Below, in pieces: positions 39,383 through 48,129 of a stretch of 64,000 bases of DNA. The notes below the pieces were generated by a model that did no database searches, had not been told where the DNA came from, and saw only the letters and a program-made list of their open reading frames with translations. Within the stretch, counting starts at the first letter, position 1. The number at the start of each line of letters is the position of its first letter. The translations under genes were made by a program, and so were the position numbers. The stretch spans positions 1-64,000 of the forward strand of contig LSSJ01000005.1 of assembly GCA_001595785.1 (NCBI GenBank), in the 5' to 3' direction. This stretch comes from Euryarchaeota archaeon SM23-78 (GTDB lineage Archaea > Nanobdellota > Nanobdellia > Woesearchaeales > SM23-78).

Positions 39383-39823
39383 TTAAGGACCAACAACCTT
39401 GCCAATGAAAATAGTATGGTCGCCACTGTCAAACTCCTGCTCAACCTCGCACTCAAGAAAAACCTTGGCTTCCTTAATCCTAGGACTTTCAATAATAATA
39501 GAATTCTTCTTAGTAAAACCCAGAAACTCAAAGATGTCAACAAACAAGCCATCCTCATTCTCACAAGCAAGCACATGATTCCTATACTCATAACCCACAA
39601 AATTAACCACAAAATTACCAGCCCTGCTAATCATGTTCTTAATACTATCATCACTCCTAACACTGATAGCATACTTCACAGGCTCAAGACTAGCAGGCAT
39701 GTGCCAATGAACAACACCCACATTATCCCTAACCTCTTCTTGCCCAAGAACAATAATAGGCGCCCTCACACTCACCAGCACACTACGATACAAATCTCTC
39801 CTCTTTATTATTTCCCAAATCAT
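39383..39823 (-). CDS. flavin reductase-like (FMN-binding split-barrel) protein
   Basis: VGVVHWHMPASLEPVKYAISV ... NMISRAGNFVVNFV. Confidence 0.75.
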   Translation of the reverse strand: MIWEIIKRRDLYRSVLVSVRAPIIVLGQEEVRDNVGVVHWHMPASLEPVKYAISVRSDDSIKNMISRAGNFVVNFVGYEYRNHVLACENEDGLFVDIFEFLGFTKKNSIIIESPRIKEAKVFLECEVEQEFDSGDHTIFIGKVVGP

Positions 39824-39866
39824 TAATGTATATTCTGGAAAAAGGAGTATTTAAAGTTTATTGAAA

Positions 39867-39979
39867 TGGGACTGCGAGGATTCGAACCCCGGTCACATGG
39901 CCCCGAACCATGGATGATAGTTGCTGCAAGAAACCTCAAAAACTGAGGTTTTTGTTGTTCCAAACTACACTACAGTCCC
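39867..39979 (-). tRNA. tRNA-Pro(CGG) with 40-nt D-loop insertion/intron (39920-39959)
   Basis: Acceptor GGGACTG/CAGTCCC; anticodon arm CATGG-TTCGGGG-CCATG; T-arm CGGGG-TTCGAAT-CCTCG. Confidence 0.9.
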
Positions 39980-39980
39980 A

Positions 39981-40052
39981 TGGACTCGACGGGAATCGCG
40001 CCCGTGGTCTCTGCCGTGCGAAGGCAGTGCTTTACTACTAAGCTACGAGCCC
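39981..40052 (-). tRNA. tRNA-Ala(CGC), atypical elbow
   Basis: Acceptor GGGCTCG/CGAGTCC with G3-U70; CTGCC-TTCGCAC-GGCAG; T-loop CGCGATT. Confidence 0.88.
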
Positions 40053-40531
40053 TTTTTGCAAAAAAATATTAAATCTTTGTCTTCGATTAATATCTCATCA
40101 ATCTCAAATAATTCATTAATTAGTTTTTCAATTAGTTCAAATTGTTGAGTTCTTTTTAGGATTGAAAAAACAAATCTCTTTTTTCCTACTCGTCTAATTT
40201 CTTTTAACCATTTCTCTATGTTTTTAAAGTTGTGTATTGCTGTTATGCTTATAACAATGTCGAAAGTGTTGTCAGGCCAGTTAAGTTTTTCAGCTTTCCC
40301 AACCATTAACTTGTGCTTTCCTTTGTATTGTTTAACTAGTTCTTTAGAAGGGTCAATACCAGTAACTTCGCAGTTAAATAGATTTAAATAAGAGCCGTTT
40401 CCGCACCCAACATCCAAGAGTTTATCAGTTTTCTTAAGGTCAAGCCTGCTATGAATAATCTTTGCTTTTCTTAATTGTTCCTCACCATGAAGCTCATGAT
40501 AGCCCTTTGAGATTTCATTATAATAGTTCAT
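40043..40531 (-). CDS. class I SAM-dependent methyltransferase
   Basis: LLDVGCGNGSYLNLF; stop codon lies inside the tRNA-Ala gene. Confidence 0.85.
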   Translation of the reverse strand: MNYYNEISKGYHELHGEEQLRKAKIIHSRLDLKKTDKLLDVGCGNGSYLNLFNCEVTGIDPSKELVKQYKGKHKLMVGKAEKLNWPDNTFDIVISITAIHNFKNIEKWLKEIRRVGKKRFVFSILKRTQQFELIEKLINELFEIDEILIEDKDLIFFCKKGS

Positions 40532-40563
40532 TTTTCAAGTGAAAGAATGGAAATAGCAGAGTT

Positions 40564-42156
40564 TTAAATAAATATCGCAAGAATGATTCGTGACAGTATT
40601 AGCAACACCAAAAACATTCCTGAAAACACTAAGTTAAATACAAGAACCTTTTTGTGCTTGTAATATCCCCAGAGTATGAGAGGTACAAAGATTATGAAAG
40701 GAAAGAAAATAAACCCAACAAACAATGAGAATAAGAGTGGGAAAATTATGTCTTGTAATTGCAATAGTATTGAAACAGGGATTAAAAGGGTTATAACTAT
40801 GATTATGCTTAAAGGTATTGCTATTGCTGTTTTTTGCCTGCCTTCTAGTTTTATTCTTTGATAAACTGCTTGTTTTCTCTCTGTAAAGGCATGGTCCACA
40901 CCTTTAATATAAGCAGCAATCCAGACTCCTACAAGGGTTAAAAAGTTGAACAAACCAAACAAAGCAAACTTGAACAGATGAGGATTATCATTCCTAAACA
41001 CAATGATACCAGCTAACAAGCTTGAAAGACATGAGATAAAAATGAAAATTATTAATCCCCACCAAATAATCCTATTTATCAGGCTCTCATAAACAACTAC
41101 CTTGTTTGGAACCTCATTCTTAAACCATAAGTCTTGGATTAAAGCATTTGAAGGAGCACTTATCTTTACCTTGGTGTATTCAAGGTTGGATATATAATAA
41201 TTTGATTCGCGGCTGGATATGGCTGGAAGGCTATAACCAGAATAAAAATCCTTTAAATCCTTAGGCGCCTTGTGAGTGCTCTCAGAAAAAAAGGTTATCT
41301 CTGAGTCTGCCTTTATCTCTTTGTAAAGCTCTGGCTGGACATAACCCATGACATAGATAACAGCAGGCACAACTGTGTCACCGTAAACAGAGGTTGGTTT
41401 TAAAGGATAATAGATTTTTGGAGTAGGGAATGAGATAAAAACCCCTACTGTGTTGCCTGTTCTCCTCCGATAATAATAATCATATTCAACATCTGCCTGT
41501 GAATTTCTAAACTCATGAACATCAGATATCCAGGTTATCACAAACACATAATGCTTACCAATGTATTCATCCAGGATTAAGGTGAACTCAGGCGGTAACT
41601 TTAAGTCCTTGCTTGTTAAGTAATTTTCTAGAGACTGACTATCAAGAGCACCCACTAACTCTGTTGTCAAGCCCATCTTTTCAATTCTTTCATAAACAGT
41701 GACTCCCTCAGCATCTAAAGACTTTTCCATTGAGCCTGCTCTAAAAGCTCCGGGGCTTAAAGTGCCAAAATAAGCAAAGGGAAAGGGGTAAATCTGGCTT
41801 ATAGACATGAGCGTGTATGCCTGGGAAATAGAGTTCTCAGCAAGCCTTTCAAGGTCTTTGCCAAAAAGCTCAGGAAAACCCTTAAGAATATTGATATCAA
41901 CTTGTTTAGGGTCTGCTGGCACTGGGAAAATCCAAACAGCCTGGTCGCCTTGCACCTTCTCTGCTGTATCAATAGTAAGAATCATGTGCTGGACCCCATC
42001 CTTATAATTAATAGCACAGAACTGCTGCTCCTCATCAAAAAGACGCCAAATATCTTCGTCATGAATTTTAATAAAAAAGCCTCCATCTGCTAGAGCAGAA
42101 GGGAGTATTAAGAAACAAATGAGAAGTATGATGATTATACTAAGAGTTTTTTTCAT
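40564..42156 (-). CDS. secreted/membrane protein, DUF2330-like (tentative)
   Basis: Signal peptide, ectodomain, C-terminal TMs; ATG 42156 preferred. Confidence 0.6.
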   Translation of the reverse strand: MKKTLSIIIILLICFLILPSALADGGFFIKIHDEDIWRLFDEEQQFCAINYKDGVQHMILTIDTAEKVQGDQAVWIFPVPADPKQVDINILKGFPELFGKDLERLAENSISQAYTLMSISQIYPFPFAYFGTLSPGAFRAGSMEKSLDAEGVTVYERIEKMGLTTELVGALDSQSLENYLTSKDLKLPPEFTLILDEYIGKHYVFVITWISDVHEFRNSQADVEYDYYYRRRTGNTVGVFISFPTPKIYYPLKPTSVYGDTVVPAVIYVMGYVQPELYKEIKADSEITFFSESTHKAPKDLKDFYSGYSLPAISSRESNYYISNLEYTKVKISAPSNALIQDLWFKNEVPNKVVVYESLINRIIWWGLIIFIFISCLSSLLAGIIVFRNDNPHLFKFALFGLFNFLTLVGVWIAAYIKGVDHAFTERKQAVYQRIKLEGRQKTAIAIPLSIIIVITLLIPVSILLQLQDIIFPLLFSLFVGFIFFPFIIFVPLILWGYYKHKKVLVFNLVFSGMFLVLLILSRIILAIFI

Positions 42157-42240
42157 TCTAACAGATGCCTTGATTACACTTTTTTTAAATGTTTTGAATA
42201 AATGAATAACTATATTAACTATTACAACTCCCATCTTACT

Positions 42241-42681
42241 ATGCAGCTCATAAAAAAAATTGGCAACTGGCTTAAGCATGTATTTGAACTAGAAAAATTT
42301 GATTATGAAAAAATCGTGATAGAAAAAGAAGTAGTAGATGGAATCCTTGAATTAGCCCAAATGACCTCTCCTAAAGAGTTTATTGCATTCCTTGAAGGCA
42401 GGCAAAGAAAGAAAGTATTAAGGATTTATGGTCTTGCATACCAGGAATACTTTGCCAATGAGCACTCAACCCTCTCAAAAATAAACTTTCCAATAACCAG
42501 CAGAATAGTAGGCAGTGTGCACAGCCACCCAGGACCTAGCAACAAGCCCAGTGGAGCAGATTTAAGGTTTTTCTCAAAAAGAGGCATGGTGCACTTAATA
42601 ATAAAGAGTCCTTACAGAGAAAAAGATATCCAGGCCTATGATATAAAGGGAAATAAAATAGTTTTTGAAGTTGTTGGTTAA
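42241..42681 (+). CDS. JAMM/MPN family metallopeptidase
   Basis: VGSVHSHPGPSNKPSGADLRFF JAMM motif. Confidence 0.88.
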   Translation: MQLIKKIGNWLKHVFELEKFDYEKIVIEKEVVDGILELAQMTSPKEFIAFLEGRQRKKVLRIYGLAYQEYFANEHSTLSKINFPITSRIVGSVHSHPGPSNKPSGADLRFFSKRGMVHLIIKSPYREKDIQAYDIKGNKIVFEVVG

Positions 42682-42690
42682 TCTAGTTAA

Positions 42691-43947
42691 TCACTCAGCT
42701 GTCGGATCAACAACCCTTCCCATGAATAATATGTTTCCTGTTTCTCTTTCCTGGATTATGAAGATGAATGGGTGGTCTGCTCTGAAATTATTCATTGGTC
42801 CTGCAGACAATTCCATAATAACTACGGTTGCTGCTGCTGCTTCTGTGCCCTCCTCATTCACATCTACAAAGGCTTGGTGTATCACTTGGCTAATAAACAA
42901 ACCTCTAGACCCAGTCATGCCTGAAAAGTCTGCTTCAAATGGTGTGAATGCGAGGGGCATACCCATCTCACTCAAGGTTTCTGCCATAAAGTATTTGGTC
43001 TCAAAAGTAAACTTAGGCAGGTATACATCCATTTGTCTTTCCATAAGTCCATTTTTCCATTCATTTAGTTTTTCAATTGTTAGAGATTCTTCAAGTTTTA
43101 ATAAGTCTTCATCTTTAGGAAGCAGGACAAGCATGGATAAGTCCTCTCCTTTGTAGAGCATCTCAAGCACCTGCAGGTCTTCGTTCTCATAGTAATTGAA
43201 TTTAGCATCCTTGTCATCACGCACCATCATGTCCACGGTGACTGTTTTGTCAGGACTCACTCTGAAGGGAGCATCATGAGTATCTTTCTTCTCAAACTCC
43301 TTGACCCAGGTTCCTTTGAAGTAGATAGCATTTGTTAAGACCAAGCGGGTCATAGGATTAATAGCCCCTGCAGGGATTATATCCTTAATTTTGTGGTTAG
43401 TCATATCCTCAACCCATTTATTAATGATTTGCCTTGATTCCTCACTCGCCCCTATAAAATCGAGATTAGTAACCCCACTTCCATAGTACTGTTCAACATT
43501 GCTCATGTATTCAGGTAAAAAATGATAGGTCTGCTCTGCCCACAAAGCATTAGCTGTGTGAAGTTTGTACTTCTTGTCTTTCTTGTTCAGGTCATTGTAG
43601 ACTTTAGCATATGCAGGCCTTCTCACATCAGCTTCTTCAGGAAAATGAAACACTTCTTGCATTTCTTCTGCTGTCTGGCCATTTGCCCCTTCATAAGTCA
43701 TGGCTAGGGCTGTTGAGATACTGTAAGGAGAGAAAAAGATATTACCATCTTCATCCTCATTAAGCTTTGAGTAAAGCTCTAAAGCAAACTGGTTATTTGC
43801 CTTCACAACAGCACTCACTCCTTCTGATGTTGCTCCACTATCATCTGCTAGTGGCACTGAAGGTCCTGTTTGACAGGCAGTTAAAAATAAGCCTAAAAAG
43901 AGTATAGATAAGATAAAAATTGTTCCAAAGATTTTTTTTGCTTTCAT
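42691..43947 (-). CDS. serpin family lipoprotein
   Basis: Lipobox LTAC; NIFFSPYSISTALAMTYEGANGQTAEEM; EEGTEAAAAT hinge; DHPFIFIIQ. Confidence 0.95.
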   Translation of the reverse strand: MKAKKIFGTIFILSILFLGLFLTACQTGPSVPLADDSGATSEGVSAVVKANNQFALELYSKLNEDEDGNIFFSPYSISTALAMTYEGANGQTAEEMQEVFHFPEEADVRRPAYAKVYNDLNKKDKKYKLHTANALWAEQTYHFLPEYMSNVEQYYGSGVTNLDFIGASEESRQIINKWVEDMTNHKIKDIIPAGAINPMTRLVLTNAIYFKGTWVKEFEKKDTHDAPFRVSPDKTVTVDMMVRDDKDAKFNYYENEDLQVLEMLYKGEDLSMLVLLPKDEDLLKLEESLTIEKLNEWKNGLMERQMDVYLPKFTFETKYFMAETLSEMGMPLAFTPFEADFSGMTGSRGLFISQVIHQAFVDVNEEGTEAAAATVVIMELSAGPMNNFRADHPFIFIIQERETGNILFMGRVVDPTAE

Positions 43948-44007
43948 AATAATATGTATAAAGAAGCATTTATAAAAATGTTTTTATAAATTTAAGTTGG
44001 GTTGAAG

Positions 44008-44337
44008 TTAACTGGTCAAACCCTTTAATTTCTTCACTAACTTATCATAAACTTTTTTCTTTTTTAATTTTGTTAGTACAAATAGTTTCTTGGCTATCAT
44101 CTCTTTAGAAACAGTAAAGATATAATTCAATTTAATTACACTATCTTTGATTGCTCCTTCTTTTTTTGTTAGAGGTATTCCTTCCATTTTCAGGTTGCTG
44201 GTGATTCCTGCGACCACCACATTATCGTATTCTTCGAATAATATGAGTGCTGGTCTTTTCTTTATCTCAAAGGTGTCTGTGTATTGCACTCTTGTCAGCA
44301 CTACTTGACCCGGTTTAAGCATTCTCCCATTCCTCAT
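44008..44337 (-). CDS. PemK/MazF-like toxin
   Basis: LKPGQVVLTRVQYTDTFEIKKRPALIL ... VVVAGITS. Confidence 0.8.
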   Translation of the reverse strand: MRNGRMLKPGQVVLTRVQYTDTFEIKKRPALILFEEYDNVVVAGITSNLKMEGIPLTKKEGAIKDSVIKLNYIFTVSKEMIAKKLFVLTKLKKKKVYDKLVKKLKGLTS

Positions 44338-44539
44338 CTGCTTTGTTGTCCCAGAGCTCTTTCATTTTGGCTTGCTGGATTTTGTGCAGAAATTCATCGT
44401 ACTGATTTTTCTTTTTCACAGCCTGAAAAACAGGTATCATATTATTGATGAGCTCATTATATGTTTGCCGGGGATATTCTCTGGTTTCTTTTAACAAATT
44501 AACCACTTCCTTGTCTAATTGTATTGTTGTTGAACTCAT
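44315..44539 (-). CDS. antitoxin partner
   Basis: Small RHH/coiled-helix ORF overlapping toxin start. Confidence 0.7.
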   Translation of the reverse strand: MSSTTIQLDKEVVNLLKETREYPRQTYNELINNMIPVFQAVKKKNQYDEFLHKIQQAKMKELWDNKADEEWENA

Positions 44540-44571
44540 TATATATCACCTATAATTAGTATATAATGAGT
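44534..44571. promoter_or_regulatory. 11-bp-arm inverted repeat overlapping antitoxin start codon
   Basis: ACTCATTATAT ... ATATAATGAGT. Confidence 0.65.
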
Positions 44572-44589
44572 TATATATAAAGTTTTCTA

Positions 44590-45702
44590 TTATGTAAAAG
44601 CTCCCAATCTAATTTGCTGCTCCCCACCAACCCTGATAAAAGGCCCGGCCCTTTTCATCACAACTCCACATTTCTTTAGATTATCACTTTTTAGCTTCTT
44701 ATTCTCTCTAAACGCTATTATCTTCTGCGCTGTCTTTAACCCTATGCCTGGCACTCTTATTAGTTCATCATAAACCGCATCCTCTATATTAACTGGCTCT
44801 GTCAATATATTTTCTGCTATTGCTAGCTTTGGGTCCTTGTTTGGCAGCATCTCATCTACTAACACTTCTTTTATCTCGCTCAGCTTGTACTTGTACTCTC
44901 GTAATAACCAATCACAATTATACAAATGATTTGCTCTGCTTGGGGATTCTTTTTTTCTATTCTCAAGAGGCGTATTCTTAAGAGGGGAAAAAGCAGAGTA
45001 ATAAACCCTTTTTAAGTCCATGTTCATGTACTCCCATTTTGCCATTTTTAATACTTCCAAGTCTGTTTCATCACTTGCACCAATTATTATCTGTGTGGTC
45101 TGCCCTCCTCTTGGCTCAACTCTTTTAATCCAGGCCTGTCTTCTAATAATATCACTTTGCAGTTCTTTAACACTTGATAACTCACTAAGCCTTGACTTGT
45201 TAGGAGCCTCAACATTAATACTTAGCCTTGATACTAACTCTGAGGCTTGTTTTATTAAGTCATAACTAGTGCCTGGCAATACTTTGAAATGTATATATCC
45301 TTGAAACTTGTACTTATGCCTGACCAATCTAACTGTTCTGAGCATTTTTTCTGTCATTACATCAGGGTCTCCTGCTACTCCACTGCTTAGAAAAAGGCCA
45401 GTAACAATGTCTCTTTCTACAAGTTTGTTAAAAAAGTCTGCTAGTTCTGCTGGTTCAAACTCTGTTAGTTTTCTCTGGCCACACCCTGCTCTATTTGCAC
45501 AGTATCTGCAGTCATGCTTGCACTTGTTGGTTTGTAAGGTCTTAAGCAGAGAGCAGAAATGACCATTCTGAGTTTTTGCCTTAATCACACCAGGCAAGTT
45601 ATGCAATCCATCTGTTATCTCTGGTGGCTTACAAATCTCTCCTCCACACACATCATATTTACCTGCGTCTCCTAGAAGTCTGGCTTTTTCAAGGGTGTTC
45701 AT
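44590..45702 (-). CDS. radical SAM protein with helix-hairpin-helix (UDG-linked type)
   Basis: CKHDCRYCANRAGC; IRVPGIGLKTAQKII HhH. Confidence 0.88.
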   Translation of the reverse strand: MNTLEKARLLGDAGKYDVCGGEICKPPEITDGLHNLPGVIKAKTQNGHFCSLLKTLQTNKCKHDCRYCANRAGCGQRKLTEFEPAELADFFNKLVERDIVTGLFLSSGVAGDPDVMTEKMLRTVRLVRHKYKFQGYIHFKVLPGTSYDLIKQASELVSRLSINVEAPNKSRLSELSSVKELQSDIIRRQAWIKRVEPRGGQTTQIIIGASDETDLEVLKMAKWEYMNMDLKRVYYSAFSPLKNTPLENRKKESPSRANHLYNCDWLLREYKYKLSEIKEVLVDEMLPNKDPKLAIAENILTEPVNIEDAVYDELIRVPGIGLKTAQKIIAFRENKKLKSDNLKKCGVVMKRAGPFIRVGGEQQIRLGAFT

Positions 45703-45760
45703 ATAAATGTATTAGAAATCTTTCTTAAAATAGCTTACGCAGGAATGTCCAGTGGAGAAA

Positions 45761-45871
45761 TAGCCCTGCCCGGATTCGAACCGAGGTCACCAGGTTTCTC
45801 TAAGCTTGTTGACCTTTCTGCAAACAGAAAATTCCAGAGCCTGATATGTTTGGCCACTACACCACAGGGCT
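45761..45871 (-). tRNA. tRNA-Gln(CTG) with 38-nt canonical 37/38 intron (45796-45833)
   Basis: AGCCCTG/CAGGGCT; TCAGG-CTCTGG|A-CCTGG; BHB central helix CTCT/AGAG with bulges GG|A and AA|A. Confidence 0.92.
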
Positions 45872-45927
45872 GTAACCACATAGAAAAACAGTAACTTTTT
45901 TAAATACTTTACTTTTTCAAGAGTTTT

Positions 45928-46452
45928 ATGGCAAAACTTAGAAAAGCAGTGTCTTATAGAAGAGTGGAAAGGCCTTATACTCGTAAGTCTAAATATAGAA
46001 AAAAGAACTTTGTAAGAGCAACCCCTCATAACCTCATAGTAAAGTATGATATGGGAAATCTAAAGAAGAAGTTTGCTTACAGAGTTGATGTTAATTCTAA
46101 GGAGAAGATACAGGTAAGACACAACGCCTTAGAGGCTGCTAGGAAGTCTAGTAATAGGTTATTGGAGAAAAGAGCAGGCAAGGTTGGTTATAAACTTAAG
46201 ATAAGGATTTTTCCTCACCATATTCTCAGGGAAAACCCTGTTGCTACAGGAGCAGGTGCTGATCGTATGAGCACAGGTATGAAGAAGAGCTTTGGAAAGC
46301 CTATTGGATTAGCAGCTCAGGTAAGACCTGGTCAGACCCTTTTTGAAGTACATGTTGACAAGCCCCAATTAGAGACTGGGAAGACAGCTGCTAAGAGAAT
46401 AGCTGCTAAGATGCCTTGCAAATGCCAGATTATTATTAATGAGCAGAAATAG
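45928..46452 (+). CDS. rpl10e: ribosomal protein L10e (uL16)
   Basis: Full-length archaeal L10e sequence pattern. Confidence 0.95.
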   Translation: MAKLRKAVSYRRVERPYTRKSKYRKKNFVRATPHNLIVKYDMGNLKKKFAYRVDVNSKEKIQVRHNALEAARKSSNRLLEKRAGKVGYKLKIRIFPHHILRENPVATGAGADRMSTGMKKSFGKPIGLAAQVRPGQTLFEVHVDKPQLETGKTAAKRIAAKMPCKCQIIINEQK

Positions 46453-47391
46453 TTATTTAACTTTCTTGCTAATCTCTTTTTTTAACTCATCAACACTAGT
46501 GAACGCCTTTTTAGAAAAATCTTTAGTTGCGCCCTGCTCTAGCAGGTCGGTTTTTGAGAGATAAAGAATAACTGGTTTTTTGAATTGTTTGATTCTCTTT
46601 AACAATCTCTTCTGATCTTTTAATGGATAGGGCTCTGTCAAGTCAAATATGTATACAATCAGGTCAGCCTGGTATTTTACTGCAAGATAAGCCTGCTTCT
46701 CAATATTATTCATCTTGTCAGGCCTGTTAAGGGTTCCTGGGGTGTCTATGAATTGCACTTTCTCATTTTTTAGCTTTGCATAGCCTAGGTTAAGGCTCTT
46801 AGTAGTAAATGCATATTCTTTTATCTCTGGGGTGCTGGTTGTTAATTTACTTAGAAGAGTTGTCTTGCCCACGTTTGGAAAGCCTGAGATACACACAGTA
46901 AATAATTGTTTAATCACAGGATAATCCTTTATCACACGCCTAGAGTGCTCTAAATACTCTAAATTCTTACTTATTTGCTTTATTACAGAGCTTATTCTTC
47001 CTAAATAAGCTTTTTTTGCGCTGTCCAGGTCTGTGAAGTTCTTGGCTTGCTTTATTCTCTTCTTGTGCTCTCTGGCCAGCTCACTAATCTTTTTCTGAGC
47101 CCAGTTAAGGCTTGCAAGGGCTTTCTTTAACTTGTCATAATCAAGGGTTACTCTAAGTAGCTCTTTGTAAAAATCAGAAAGTTCATCAAAAACAGGAAAA
47201 CCCTTACCAATTTCATATAATTTAGTGCACAACACATCCCTTATTATTCCTATTCTATCATGTTCTCTGGGCTTTGCTTTTTCAAAAGGAGTTCCTTTTT
47301 TCTTTGTGCCTTCATGCTTTAGAGCTCTTTTTATAGCTATATCTAAGTAAGTCTGAGCTTTCTCTACTTGTTTGATTGATTGGAAGGTCAT
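46453..47391 (-). CDS. NOG1-family GTPase
   Basis: ISGFPNVGKTTLLSKLTTSTPEIKEYAFTTKSLNLGY; DTPGTLNRP; ATG 47391. Confidence 0.9.
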   Translation of the reverse strand: MTFQSIKQVEKAQTYLDIAIKRALKHEGTKKKGTPFEKAKPREHDRIGIIRDVLCTKLYEIGKGFPVFDELSDFYKELLRVTLDYDKLKKALASLNWAQKKISELAREHKKRIKQAKNFTDLDSAKKAYLGRISSVIKQISKNLEYLEHSRRVIKDYPVIKQLFTVCISGFPNVGKTTLLSKLTTSTPEIKEYAFTTKSLNLGYAKLKNEKVQFIDTPGTLNRPDKMNNIEKQAYLAVKYQADLIVYIFDLTEPYPLKDQKRLLKRIKQFKKPVILYLSKTDLLEQGATKDFSKKAFTSVDELKKEISKKVK

Positions 47392-47485
47392 GGTGACTAG
47401 AATATTCAAAACCTTTAAAAAGGCATTCTTTTTCCATCTTCCTGACTGAGCGCAAATATGTATTTGTAGGCTCGGAGGGTAAAAA

Positions 47486-47968
47486 ATGGAATTTAAAGTG
47501 AATTTTTGCGACCCAAAGACAGGCAAAACTGTCAAGAAAGTTGTTTCTGACAAACAAGCAGAGATTTTTCTTAAGAAAAGAATCGGGGACAAGATAAAAG
47601 GAGATAACATAGGCTTTGAAGGCTATGAATTTGAGATAAGCGGAGGCAGTGACTACTGCGGCTTTCCAATGAGAAGAGATGTTCGAGGCACTGCAAGGAA
47701 AAGGATACTGATAGTAAGTGGTGTTGGCATTAGGAAGAACAGGAAAGGCAGAAGAGTAAGGAAGACAGTGGCTGGCAACACAATTTATTCAAGAACAGCC
47801 CAGATAAATCTGAAAATATTGAAGTATGGGGCTAAGCCTTTGGTAGAGAAGAAAAAGGAAGAGAAGAAAGAGCCAGAAAAAAAAGAAGAGTCTAAAAAAG
47901 AAGAGAAGCCAAAAGAAGAGAAGAAAGCAGAAGAGAAAAAAGAGGAGAAGTCAGAGGAAAAAAAGTAA
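47486..47968 (+). CDS. rps6e: ribosomal protein S6e with Lys/Glu tail
   Basis: GGSDYCGFPMRRDVRGTARKRIL. Confidence 0.93.
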   Translation: MEFKVNFCDPKTGKTVKKVVSDKQAEIFLKKRIGDKIKGDNIGFEGYEFEISGGSDYCGFPMRRDVRGTARKRILIVSGVGIRKNRKGRRVRKTVAGNTIYSRTAQINLKILKYGAKPLVEKKKEEKKEPEKKEESKKEEKPKEEKKAEEKKEEKSEEKK

Positions 47969-48129
47969 GCCTGTCCGGCGCTTGAGAACCAATAAAGATT
48001 TAATTAAAAATTAAGTTTAAAATCAAAAAAATAAAATAAAAATAATTATTTGCTCGCTCACCATGTTCGCGAGGGGGAAAAGCTCGCGAGGGAAAAACAT
48101 TTATAAACTCTCTTCTCTTATTCATTCAT

